Shown: in pieces, positions 18,397 through 25,866 of the stretch
How positions within the stretch are numbered: position 1 is the stretch's first letter
Layout of the letters: the number at the start of each line of letters is the position of its first letter
NCBI RefSeq assembly: GCF_000023585.1
Contig: NC_012914.1
Coordinates: 2,619,001 to 2,683,000 of the forward strand
Direction of reading: 5' to 3'
From: Paenibacillus sp. JDR-2
Lineage (GTDB): Bacteria > Bacillota > Bacilli > Paenibacillales > Paenibacillaceae
Length of the DNA stretch: 64,000 nucleotides
The notes under the pieces: generated by a model
Told to the model about the DNA's origin: nothing
The model's database searches: none
The model's input: the letters and a program-made list of their open reading frames with translations, nothing else
Made by a program: the position numbers and the translations under genes

Positions 18397-20262
18397 TTAG
18401 CTCCCCGTGTTATACCGCCGGCTAATCGCCTCCAGGCGACGTTCGGTTTGGCTTGGGAAGTTCTGCAGGGCAGTGGTGTAGTTCGAAGCAGACTTCAGTG
18501 CCTTGTCTACGTCGATCAAGCCGTAGCCGTAATAGTTGTCTTTGCCTTTGTTGCCAAGGTCAATGGCGGATTTGCGCATAATGTCCATAACCTCTTCATT
18601 ATTGAGGTCGGGGTTTATCGAGCGAATCAAGCCGGCTAATGCTGCGACATGCGGGCTGGCCATTGAGGTGCCCGATAAGGCCGCATATTGGCTACCCGGA
18701 TAAGTGCTGGCGATGCTGTCGCCAGGTGCCGCAACGTCAATGTAATCGCCATAGTTCGAGAATGAAGCTTTGTTTTTCGCCGCATCCGTTGCCGCGACTG
18801 CAAACACTTCCGGATATGCAGCCGGGTAACCTGGCCGGTCCGTATTGTCATTGCCGCTGGCTGCAACCATCACGACGTCATGATCGTAAGCATACTTAAT
18901 TGCATCGTGCAGGAACTCAGCCTGCGCATAGTTGCCAAGACTCATATTAATAACTTTGGCGCCATGGTCGGTAGCCCAGATAATCCCTTGCGCGACCGAA
19001 TAGGTAGATCCTGCGCCGCTGCTGTCGAGCACTTTAACCGGCATAATTTTGTTATACCAGGAGATACCCGCAACACCTTCGCCATTGTTGACGGTAGCGC
19101 CAATAATACCTGCTACATGGGTACCGTGACCAACATCGTCATTCGGAGCGGCATTCGTATCCACGATGTTTGTGCCATTGAGCAGTTTGCCCTTCAAATC
19201 CGGATGATCGGCTTGGACGCCGGTGTCCAGAATGGCAACAATAACCTTGTCATTCCCTTTGGATAAGCCCCAGCCTTTTTCGGTTTCGATGGAAGGCAGA
19301 TTCCACTGGTATTGGGAATACAGAGCGTCGTTAGGAGTAATGATGTCGGCAGTGTTATCCGCCGTTTCGTTCGTCAGGTACAGATAATGTGGCTCGACGT
19401 ATTCGGTTTTCCAGGATTTTTGGAAGTAATGCACCATTTTGTCGGCATCCATGTTCTTGGAACGGAATACGTAGGTATCGCCAATGCGCTGAATTTTATC
19501 GGCATTGATTTTTTGTTTGATTTGTTCTAATTGCTGGGTTGTCAGCTTATCCTGAAAATGTACAACCACATCCTTGACGTGATAATGGCTGGCATTGCCA
19601 TTGTCTTCGCCATCCCGTACTGTCGTTTCGCGGTTGGTGTTAGGTTCAACCGATTCAATCCGGTAGTTGCCTTCTGCTGGATAAGGTACAAGCCGCAAAT
19701 TCCGTTTTTGATGGCGTTCGACCTGCATAACGATATCCTGGTTGATGACACCTACGACACCAATACCGTTATTTTTGCCGCTAGGTACTCCAAGCACCAT
19801 GTACCGGCTGCCGGTTTCGCTCATGAACGGCTTTGAGTGATAAGGCTGGCTGGCTTTTATTTTAGCTTTTGCCTCTTCAACATATTGTGCAGCTGTTTTG
19901 TCCGGGAGCGCGCCGCGGTCCACGCTTCGCTTGCCATTGATCCAGCTGATGTAGACCATGTGTTTATGCATGTTCATCAAATGGGCGACCTTATCGGTCT
20001 GGGCCTTCATCGTGCCCTCTTTGGTTTCGTTGTTCATCAGCTTGCGGAATTCCTTGCTGCATTCCGTTGTACAGAGCAGAGCGGTTGCGTCCATATCTTT
20101 GTTTAAGGTTTTTACTTTTAGAGTTTTTTCCTGATGTGCCGAGAAATTTCTTACTTCGGATTCAGGAGCTTTCCGGTCATTAAAAATATATCGTGTACCG
20201 GGTACGACAATGGCTACCAGTGCAATAACGGCACAAATACCAACCCATTTTCTCGCATTCAT
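18397..20262 (-). CDS. Membrane-anchored subtilisin-like serine protease (S8 family)
   Basis: A 621-residue protein. A hydrophobic segment at about residues 5-24 is an uncleaved anchor or signal peptide. Residues 30-260 form a long non-catalytic region with a stretch like a Cache-type sensor fold (SRYMVLGVP, GIGVVGVIN), then an I9-like propeptide segment. The S8 domain starts near 325 with the triad D346 (AILDTGVQ), H379 (GHGTHVAG) and S533 (SGTSMASPH) and the oxyanion Asn471 (AASGN). The ATG at 20262 has AAAGGA 9 bases upstream; an in-frame ATG at 20280 lacks one. It stands alone, divergent from ypuI. Substrate unknown. Confidence 0.92.
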   Translation of the reverse strand: MNARKWVGICAVIALVAIVVPGTRYIFNDRKAPESEVRNFSAHQEKTLKVKTLNKDMDATALLCTTECSKEFRKLMNNETKEGTMKAQTDKVAHLMNMHKHMVYISWINGKRSVDRGALPDKTAAQYVEEAKAKIKASQPYHSKPFMSETGSRYMVLGVPSGKNNGIGVVGVINQDIVMQVERHQKRNLRLVPYPAEGNYRIESVEPNTNRETTVRDGEDNGNASHYHVKDVVVHFQDKLTTQQLEQIKQKINADKIQRIGDTYVFRSKNMDADKMVHYFQKSWKTEYVEPHYLYLTNETADNTADIITPNDALYSQYQWNLPSIETEKGWGLSKGNDKVIVAILDTGVQADHPDLKGKLLNGTNIVDTNAAPNDDVGHGTHVAGIIGATVNNGEGVAGISWYNKIMPVKVLDSSGAGSTYSVAQGIIWATDHGAKVINMSLGNYAQAEFLHDAIKYAYDHDVVMVAASGNDNTDRPGYPAAYPEVFAVAATDAAKNKASFSNYGDYIDVAAPGDSIASTYPGSQYAALSGTSMASPHVAALAGLIRSINPDLNNEEVMDIMRKSAIDLGNKGKDNYYGYGLIDVDKALKSASNYTTALQNFPSQTERRLEAISRRYNTGS

Positions 20263-20447
20263 TGTTTCTCGTCCTTTCATCGCTATGCCAGCTTAGTTGC
20301 AACACTAATGGATAGGTTGCGCATCGTATGGCCGAAAATATGCGCCGAACAATGTCTGAACCGCCAGTACCAAACCAATGTAATTTGTGGTATCATGTTG
20401 TTGATGCCTTAGTTTTTTTGTCGTAGTAGAAGAAAGGGGAACTACCT

Positions 20448-20948
20448 ATGCCATCGACCAATGCGAAATCGCTTAGTGAAACATCGCGTACAAAGTTAAA
20501 AGATGCAATCAATCAATTGGAATCGTTTCTTAACCAGTATTCGCTAAACCAATTAGTCGGCGAAGAAACTGGAGATGAAGCACAAACGTTTTACAAAGGC
20601 CTCTTGTCTGATTTGAGACATCTGTTGGTCTTCTCTGAAGTCTCGGTTGAGAAACTTGGAGTACTGCTCAGACGGCCAAATTTCGATAACGATTTTGCTG
20701 AACGCGCCTTGTACGATGTTTACCATCAGTGCGTGAATGCCTTCTTCTATCCGAAGAATGAATGTTATTCGGAAGACGGCCGTTATGCTTACACCGGACA
20801 AGACGCCATCCGTTTCCGCTTCAAGCCTGTCCGCCACGCGCGTGACATCGTCCTCAGCGTTTCCAAAATTTACGAAGAGCTCCGCGACGAGCTGGCGTAT
20901 TATGAGAATGATTACATGACCCAGCGCCGTATGCAGGGGCAAAAATAG
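20448..20948 (+). CDS. ypuI: YpuI family protein (DUF3907)
   Basis: A 166-residue, mainly helical cytosolic protein that resembles B. subtilis YpuI (DUF3907) in length and in segments such as FERALYDVYHQCVN-like and FYPKNECYSEDGRYAYTGQD. The function is unknown. An AGAAAGGGGA ribosome binding site lies about 10 bases before the ATG. It is divergent from the subtilase and followed 54 bases later by a DUF1540 gene. Confidence 0.75.
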   Translation: MPSTNAKSLSETSRTKLKDAINQLESFLNQYSLNQLVGEETGDEAQTFYKGLLSDLRHLLVFSEVSVEKLGVLLRRPNFDNDFAERALYDVYHQCVNAFFYPKNECYSEDGRYAYTGQDAIRFRFKPVRHARDIVLSVSKIYEELRDELAYYENDYMTQRRMQGQK

Positions 20949-21002
20949 GACGGAATGAATCACTTTCGATCAGGGAAACTTGATATCGGAGGTGATTTTT
21001 TT

Positions 21003-21209
21003 ATGCCGAAAGGTGTAACCTGCAGCGTGTCCAATTGCGGCTTCTGGAAAGAGGGCAACAATTGCAATGCTGATGCCATTTCCATCGACATTGATCAGCA
21101 TGCTGACTTCAACGAAGAATTCGCAGCTGACGATCTTGGGCTTTATCATCAGGATCAAGCTGCGGAATCATCCGCTACCTGCTGCCACACTTTTAAACCG
21201 AAGGAGTGA
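21003..21209 (+). CDS. DUF1540 domain protein
   Basis: A 68-residue cysteine-rich protein. The N-terminal C7-x4-C12-x8-C21 pattern and a C-terminal Cys-Cys pair (C60, C61) fit the DUF1540 family of small spore-former proteins, likely metal-binding; role unknown. A perfect GGAGGTGAT ribosome binding site at 20988-20996 selects ATG 21003 rather than an upstream ATG at 20955. It is followed by the next gene after 6 bases. Confidence 0.85.
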   Translation: MPKGVTCSVSNCGFWKEGNNCNADAISIDIDQHADFNEEFAADDLGLYHQDQAAESSATCCHTFKPKE

Positions 21210-21215
21210 CGGGGA

Positions 21216-21662
21216 ATGGATCAACGAGGGGTAAAAATCACGGATCGTCACAAGAACGATTATCCGCAATACGAAGTGGCTGCACCCAATGCGATGCCGG
21301 ATTTGAACGGCGGTAAAGTGGAAGAATGGGCTAACGAAAATAACGTGGGCAACGTCCACGAAGAAATGGCAGCGGATTTCGCTGTAGGCAGCCCAGTCTC
21401 CTATGTACCGAGAGAACAGAAAATCGAAGAAGCGGCAGATGCGGTGGAGTCCGGGGGAACAGCCCTTGGATGGGTAGCGCTTGTATTCGCGGCAGCATCC
21501 TGGTTCCTGTGGCCGGTGGTGTTGGGCATCACTTCAGCTGTATTGGGCTTTATTGCTTTCCGTCAGGGAGCAAGGGCGCTTGGCGGCTGGGCGATGGCGG
21601 TTGGTCTTATCGCTGTACTGCTTTCATTAGTTATTGTTCCATTTTATTACGCGGTCACCTGA
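21216..21662 (+). CDS. Small membrane protein, DUF4190-like
   Basis: A 148-residue protein with a soluble acidic N-terminal half (about residues 1-80) and two to three hydrophobic helices at about 83-147. The motif PVVLGITSAVLGFIAFRQGA followed by a second helix recalls DUF4190 membrane domains. No function can be assigned. The gene sits 6 bases after the DUF1540 gene and ends just before a terminator, so the two, and perhaps ypuI, form one unit. Confidence 0.75.
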   Translation: MDQRGVKITDRHKNDYPQYEVAAPNAMPDLNGGKVEEWANENNVGNVHEEMAADFAVGSPVSYVPREQKIEEAADAVESGGTALGWVALVFAAASWFLWPVVLGITSAVLGFIAFRQGARALGGWAMAVGLIAVLLSLVIVPFYYAVT

Positions 21663-21669
21663 AGAATTA

Positions 21670-21701
21670 GCCTTGGCAGCAACTGCTGCCAAGGCTTTTT
21701 T
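21670..21701 (+). terminator. Terminator after the DUF4190-like gene
   Basis: GCCTTGGCAGCA and TGCTGCCAAGGC form a near-perfect hairpin followed by TTTTTT, 8 bases after the stop codon. Confidence 0.9.
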
Positions 21702-21756
21702 ATGTTTTCCGATATTACATACGGAAAAGAATTAATGGACTGTCAATAACTTTGGA

Positions 21757-21785
21757 TTGCCGCTCTGCCCGATTTTACCTATAAT
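21757..21785 (+). promoter_or_regulatory. Promoter of the ABC ATPase-hydrolase pair
   Basis: TTGCCG at 21757-21762 and TATAAT at 21780-21785 with a 17-base spacer, 27 bases before the start codon. Confidence 0.8.
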
Positions 21786-21812
21786 TTATAGATGTATGGG
21801 AGGGAACAACCG

Positions 21813-22607
21813 ATGATTATTGATATTCAGCAGGCTAGTTGGGAACGTGGGGACAAGCAGGTCCTTCATAATATTAATTGGAAGGTTCAGCCAAACGAGC
21901 ACTGGTGCTTACTGGGCTTGAACGGTTCCGGAAAAACAACACTTCTCAATATGATTAACGGCTATATTTGGCCAACCAGCGGTCAACTTTCGGTGCTTGG
22001 CAAAAAATTTGGAGAATACGATTTACGTGAGCTGCGCAAAAGCATCGGCTGGGTAAGTACCTCACTTCAGCAAAAGCTCTATGGCAGCGAGAATGCCATC
22101 AACATTGTATTAAGCGGTAAGTTCGCTACGATTGGACTTTACGATCATACAAATGAAGAGGATCGAGACCAGGCGCTTACCTTGCTGACGAGTCTGGGCT
22201 GTGCTTATTTGGCCGAACGCACCTATGATACGATGTCGCAAGGCGAGCGCCAGCGCGTCCTGATTGCAAGAGCATTAATGGCAAAGCCTAAGTTGCTAAT
22301 ACTGGACGAGCCATGTACAGGGCTTGACGTTTTCGCGCGAGAGCAGTTGTTAACTATGATTCATAAGGTGGCAAAAGACGGCCCTACCATTATATATGTC
22401 ACGCATCATGTGGAAGAAATATTGCCTTGTTTCAGTCATACGCTATTGATTAAGCAAGGCGAAGTTTTTGCTGCAGGAGCTACCAACGATGTATTAACCT
22501 CTGAGAGAATGAGCCGTTTCTTTGATGTTCCGGTAGAGATTGAACGCCGTGATGGCCGGAATTGGCTGTTCGTCAAGCAATCGGAGTCGCTATGGAACTC
22601 GAATTAG
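21813..22607 (+). CDS. ylmA: ABC transporter-type ATPase, YlmA-like, without a permease partner
   Basis: A 264-residue ATPase with Walker A GLNGSGKTT (about residues 36-44), signature MSQGERQRV and Walker B LLILDEPCTGLD. It resembles the YlmA/ModF-like single-domain ATPases. The ATG at 21813 has GGGAGGGA upstream with good spacing; an ATG at 21792 has none. No ABC permease follows; instead the gene overlaps a membrane-anchored hydrolase by 16 bases. It may work in regulation or with a permease encoded elsewhere. Confidence 0.85.
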   Translation: MIIDIQQASWERGDKQVLHNINWKVQPNEHWCLLGLNGSGKTTLLNMINGYIWPTSGQLSVLGKKFGEYDLRELRKSIGWVSTSLQQKLYGSENAINIVLSGKFATIGLYDHTNEEDRDQALTLLTSLGCAYLAERTYDTMSQGERQRVLIARALMAKPKLLILDEPCTGLDVFAREQLLTMIHKVAKDGPTIIYVTHHVEEILPCFSHTLLIKQGEVFAAGATNDVLTSERMSRFFDVPVEIERRDGRNWLFVKQSESLWNSN

Positions 22608-24859
22608 TTCAATCGCATTTGCAGCCCGAGCCGGAACCGCGAGGAAAGAGACTTCTTGATTGGCTTCGTGCCAGAATAGGCAACCGGCTCGAATACGATG
22701 GTCCGCTCTGGCGTTCAGGGGCAGCGGGGCTCCTGCTGTTCGGCTCCGCAGCAATAATAACCATCGCATTAGGCATGCCGACCGGTTTTGGGACGTTTAT
22801 CGACGTAGGGGCATTTGTGCTTGCGAATGCAGTGGCCTTATTGATCGCTTCACAGCTTATTGCTATTATCCTGTCGCTGATGTATGTGCCGGTACCGCGG
22901 TTATTTGCCGGCTTCCTGATCTATGTCGGCTTTGAATGCTATTATATTTTGTATTACTCGGATTTTGAAATTTTAAATTCGATTCTATGCGCCGTTTTCT
23001 ATACGATAATTGGCGCTGTAGTTGGAATACTGATCGGCTGGTTCAGCAGAAGCCGATTACGTTTGATGTCCGGCATAATACTTGCCGCCTTGATGGTGTC
23101 CGGTGTTTTTATATGGCTGAAAGAGCCTTATGGCGGCGGGCATGCGGCGGCAGTATTCGCTGGTGCGGAGGAGACGGGAGCTTCCGAAGTTGCCGCAATC
23201 GACGCGGATAACCCTGGCGAGCCTGGCAGCTATAGCTATCGGTTCTTCACTTATGGCAGCGGAACAGACAAGCAGCGCAAGGAGTTTGGAAAAGGCGCTG
23301 AGCTGATCTCCGCATCAGTGGATGCTTCCGATTACATTAAAAACTGGTATTGGATGAAGGAAAGGTTTTGGGGCTTTGATGAAGAGAAGCTGCCGCTGAA
23401 CGGCCGGGTATGGATGCCCGACGGGGATGGCCCGTTTCCTCTCGTCCTGATGGTTCATGGCAATCATCTGATGGAAGATTTTTCGGATGCCGGTTACGAC
23501 TATTTGGGCAAGCTGCTTGCTAGCCGCGGATATATCGCTATCTCGGTAGACGAGAATTTCTTGAATTATTCGACTTGGTCGGGTATCCCCGATAATGATT
23601 TTAAAGTCAGAGCCTGGATGCTGCTCAAACATATTCAACAGATTCAAACGTTTAGCGAAAAGCCGGATAGTGCGTTTTATAATAAGGTGGATTTCTCCAA
23701 TATTGCGCTCATCGGACATTCCCGCGGCGGTCAGGCTGTAGCAATGGCGGCCGACCCGGATACCTGGTTTGCCGGCGACCGGACGCTGGACAGTCTGAAT
23801 AAAGAGCAGGTTCGTATTCAAACGGTAATCGCTCTTGCTCCCACGGATAAAGCAATTGATAACAAGTCAGCTAACTTATCCGATGTGAACTATCTGGTCC
23901 TGCAAGGAGCCAGAGACGGAGATGTGAACGACTTTTACGGAGACCGGCAATATATTCGGACAAGCTTTTCTCCGGGTTCCGGTTACATGAAAGCTTCCGT
24001 TTATTTGTCTGAGGCGAATCACAGCCGGTTTAATACCGAGTGGGGTACGATGGACGAACGTCCGCCAGGCGGTCTGTTCCTAAGCCAGCGAGGAATGATG
24101 GAGCCCTCAGAGCAGCAGGAAGCTGCGCAAGTCTATGTATCGGCATTCCTGGAAACAACGCTGCACCAACAGGAGGAGTATATCCCGCTGCTGCAGGATT
24201 ACCGTACTGGCCTTGACTGGCTGCCCGATTCCACGGCTTATGTGTCCAGATATGAAGACTCGAGCTTTGATGCGATTGCAAGGTACGACGAAGACCGTAA
24301 CAAGACAACGCTGCCGGAGGGCGGGAAGCTTGAAGAGGATAACCTGAAATCCTGGGATGAGCTGGACGTGAAGGATCGGGATCACAATAATAAAGGAACA
24401 GTTGGTGCGCAGGTCGAGTGGCTTGAGGACAGCTCTTATACATTATCATTAGCCGAGCCATTCTCGCTTGCAAGCGCAGCCGAAGCGAATCGGATGTTCA
24501 CTTTCTCTCTTGCCAATCTGGCGTCGCAGCTTGATCCTGACCATCAGGATTCCGTTCCGCAGATTCAGATCGAGCTGTTGTCAACGGAAGGAGATACCAT
24601 TATTCTTCCGCTGAATGCGTATATGCCGGTTCAGCAGCCTTTCGTTACAACGTACACCATTATTCCTTGGCTTGAGAAGACTATTAAGAGCGGTAAGTAT
24701 AAGCATGACACGGAGTCGGTATTCCAGACGTTCCGGGTACCGCTCAATGACTTTGCCGACGCGGTGGACAACAAAGACTTATCCATCAGCGAGATTACAT
24801 TCCGCTTTATTGGCGGTCCGGGCAAAATCATGCTTGATGATATTGGATTATCCAATTAA
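22592..24859 (+). CDS. Membrane-anchored alpha/beta hydrolase with C-terminal extension
   Basis: A 755-residue protein. Residues 45-170 contain about five hydrophobic helices. A hydrolase domain at about 230-510 shows MVHGNH (oxyanion region), nucleophile S377 in GHSRGG, and likely D442 (GARDGD) and H477 (EANHSRFN). The last 200 residues look like a beta-sandwich ending IMLDDIGLS, as in carbohydrate-binding-like folds. The catalytic part resembles platelet-activating-factor-acetylhydrolase and chlorophyllase-like lipases. Substrate unknown. The ATG at 22592 has GGAG upstream and lies within the ABC ATPase gene, so translation is probably coupled. Confidence 0.8.
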   Translation: MELELVQSHLQPEPEPRGKRLLDWLRARIGNRLEYDGPLWRSGAAGLLLFGSAAIITIALGMPTGFGTFIDVGAFVLANAVALLIASQLIAIILSLMYVPVPRLFAGFLIYVGFECYYILYYSDFEILNSILCAVFYTIIGAVVGILIGWFSRSRLRLMSGIILAALMVSGVFIWLKEPYGGGHAAAVFAGAEETGASEVAAIDADNPGEPGSYSYRFFTYGSGTDKQRKEFGKGAELISASVDASDYIKNWYWMKERFWGFDEEKLPLNGRVWMPDGDGPFPLVLMVHGNHLMEDFSDAGYDYLGKLLASRGYIAISVDENFLNYSTWSGIPDNDFKVRAWMLLKHIQQIQTFSEKPDSAFYNKVDFSNIALIGHSRGGQAVAMAADPDTWFAGDRTLDSLNKEQVRIQTVIALAPTDKAIDNKSANLSDVNYLVLQGARDGDVNDFYGDRQYIRTSFSPGSGYMKASVYLSEANHSRFNTEWGTMDERPPGGLFLSQRGMMEPSEQQEAAQVYVSAFLETTLHQQEEYIPLLQDYRTGLDWLPDSTAYVSRYEDSSFDAIARYDEDRNKTTLPEGGKLEEDNLKSWDELDVKDRDHNNKGTVGAQVEWLEDSSYTLSLAEPFSLASAAEANRMFTFSLANLASQLDPDHQDSVPQIQIELLSTEGDTIILPLNAYMPVQQPFVTTYTIIPWLEKTIKSGKYKHDTESVFQTFRVPLNDFADAVDNKDLSISEITFRFIGGPGKIMLDDIGLSN

Positions 24860-24865
24860 GTTTAC

Positions 24866-24898
24866 CAAAAAGAGCTCCTTGACCAGGAGCTCTTTTTG
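24866..24898. terminator. Bidirectional terminator between convergent genes
   Basis: GAGCTCCT (24872-24879) pairs with AGGAGCTC (24885-24892), flanked by AAAAA on the left and TTTTT on the right, so it can serve both the hydrolase and the transporter gene. Confidence 0.9.
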
Positions 24899-24913
24899 GC
24901 GCATTAAATTAAG

Positions 24914-25606
24914 TTATTCTTCCTTAAACGTAAATCGTCTTGCTGCATACAAGAACGGAGTAGAAAAAAGGGATACGATAAATTTAATGACGTAGGTCGA
25001 GAGGAAGACCGAAACCCATACGCTGCCTTCCAGTGTACCGGCAAATGCTATGGTGCAGAAGATAAGGGTATCTACAAATTGGCTGATAACCGTACTGCCG
25101 TTATTACGGATCCATAGCTGTCCCGGGGCAGGAAACACCTTCTTAAGAATGGAATAGATCCTCACGTCGAGAAACTGGCTGACGAAATACGCGCATAAGC
25201 TTCCGAGCGCGATTTGCGGCATTAGCCCAAATATCATGTGCAGGGCATCATTGGTGTCATGGGCAAGCTCGGAGCTGTCCGGATTGAAGACAAGCGCCAT
25301 CTGCATAATGATCGTTGAGGCAATCAACGTAAAGAAGCCGAACCATACCGCTTTTTTGGCCGCGCGCTCCCCATACTTCTCGTTGAGCAGATCGGATGCC
25401 AGATAGATGGTGCCATACATCGTATTGCCAAGCGTAATTACGATATCAAAGGGCATTTCGACGGTTTTGACAACTTGTACATTCGCCAGTACGGTTGCCA
25501 TGCCGATCCAGGCATAAATACCCACGCGGCCAAATAACCGGTAAGAGATCAGAAATAAAGCAAAATGGACGAGCATAAATAGCGCGCCAAACCACAAATT
25601 AAACAT
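24914..25606 (-). CDS. yhhQ: Queuosine precursor transporter (YhhQ/VUT family)
   Basis: A 230-residue membrane protein with about six helices. Family signatures are NTMYGTIYLASDLLNEKYG (conserved D, N, E, K and Y) and SQFVDTLIFCTIAF. Members import preQ0/preQ1 or queuine precursors for queuosine-modified tRNA. ATG 25606 has GGGAGG 7 bases upstream. A hairpin lies in the leader but I see no preQ1 riboswitch. Confidence 0.92.
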   Translation of the reverse strand: MFNLWFGALFMLVHFALFLISYRLFGRVGIYAWIGMATVLANVQVVKTVEMPFDIVITLGNTMYGTIYLASDLLNEKYGERAAKKAVWFGFFTLIASTIIMQMALVFNPDSSELAHDTNDALHMIFGLMPQIALGSLCAYFVSQFLDVRIYSILKKVFPAPGQLWIRNNGSTVISQFVDTLIFCTIAFAGTLEGSVWVSVFLSTYVIKFIVSLFSTPFLYAARRFTFKEE

Positions 25607-25637
25607 ATTGCCTCCCTGTAGGTCTCGATATGAAGGA

Positions 25638-25670
25638 TGTGATGCATTGAACTTGCAGCAGGGCATCACA
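25638..25670 (-). promoter_or_regulatory. Leader hairpin of yhhQ
   Basis: On the minus strand TGTGATGC and GCATCACA (25638-25645, 25663-25670) pair perfectly around a 17-base loop within the untranslated leader, about 32 bases before the start codon. There is no T-run after it. It may be a regulatory fold, but it does not match preQ1-I and no function is shown. Confidence 0.45.
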
Positions 25671-25699
25671 AGGTGTATGATAGATTTTCTGCCTTTGAC

Positions 25700-25728
25700 A
25701 TTATAATCGCTTGTTATCAGGGGATCAA
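25700..25728 (-). promoter_or_regulatory. Promoter of yhhQ
   Basis: Read on the minus strand, TTGATC (25723-25728) and TATAAT (25700-25705) have a 17-base spacer. Confidence 0.78.
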
Positions 25729-25866
25729 TACAATTCTCCGGATTGAAACGCGCGCTCCCGCCTAAGGACGGCGCAGCCGTTTCACCTTGACAGGCAGATT
25801 TTGTTACAATGGTAACGAACTTTTTATGGTTATTCGCGTAAATACGCTTGAAGGAGAGGATTAATC

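Noticed and set aside
25607..25700. preQ1 riboswitch upstream of yhhQ
   Set aside because: Looked for because of the gene's function; no preQ1-I type pseudoknot pattern could be matched, so only a hairpin is reported.
25787..25815. Promoter for helD at TTGACA 25787
   Set aside because: The nearest good -10 box (TACAAT 25805) is only 12 bases away, and the box at 17 bases (TGGTAA) is poor.
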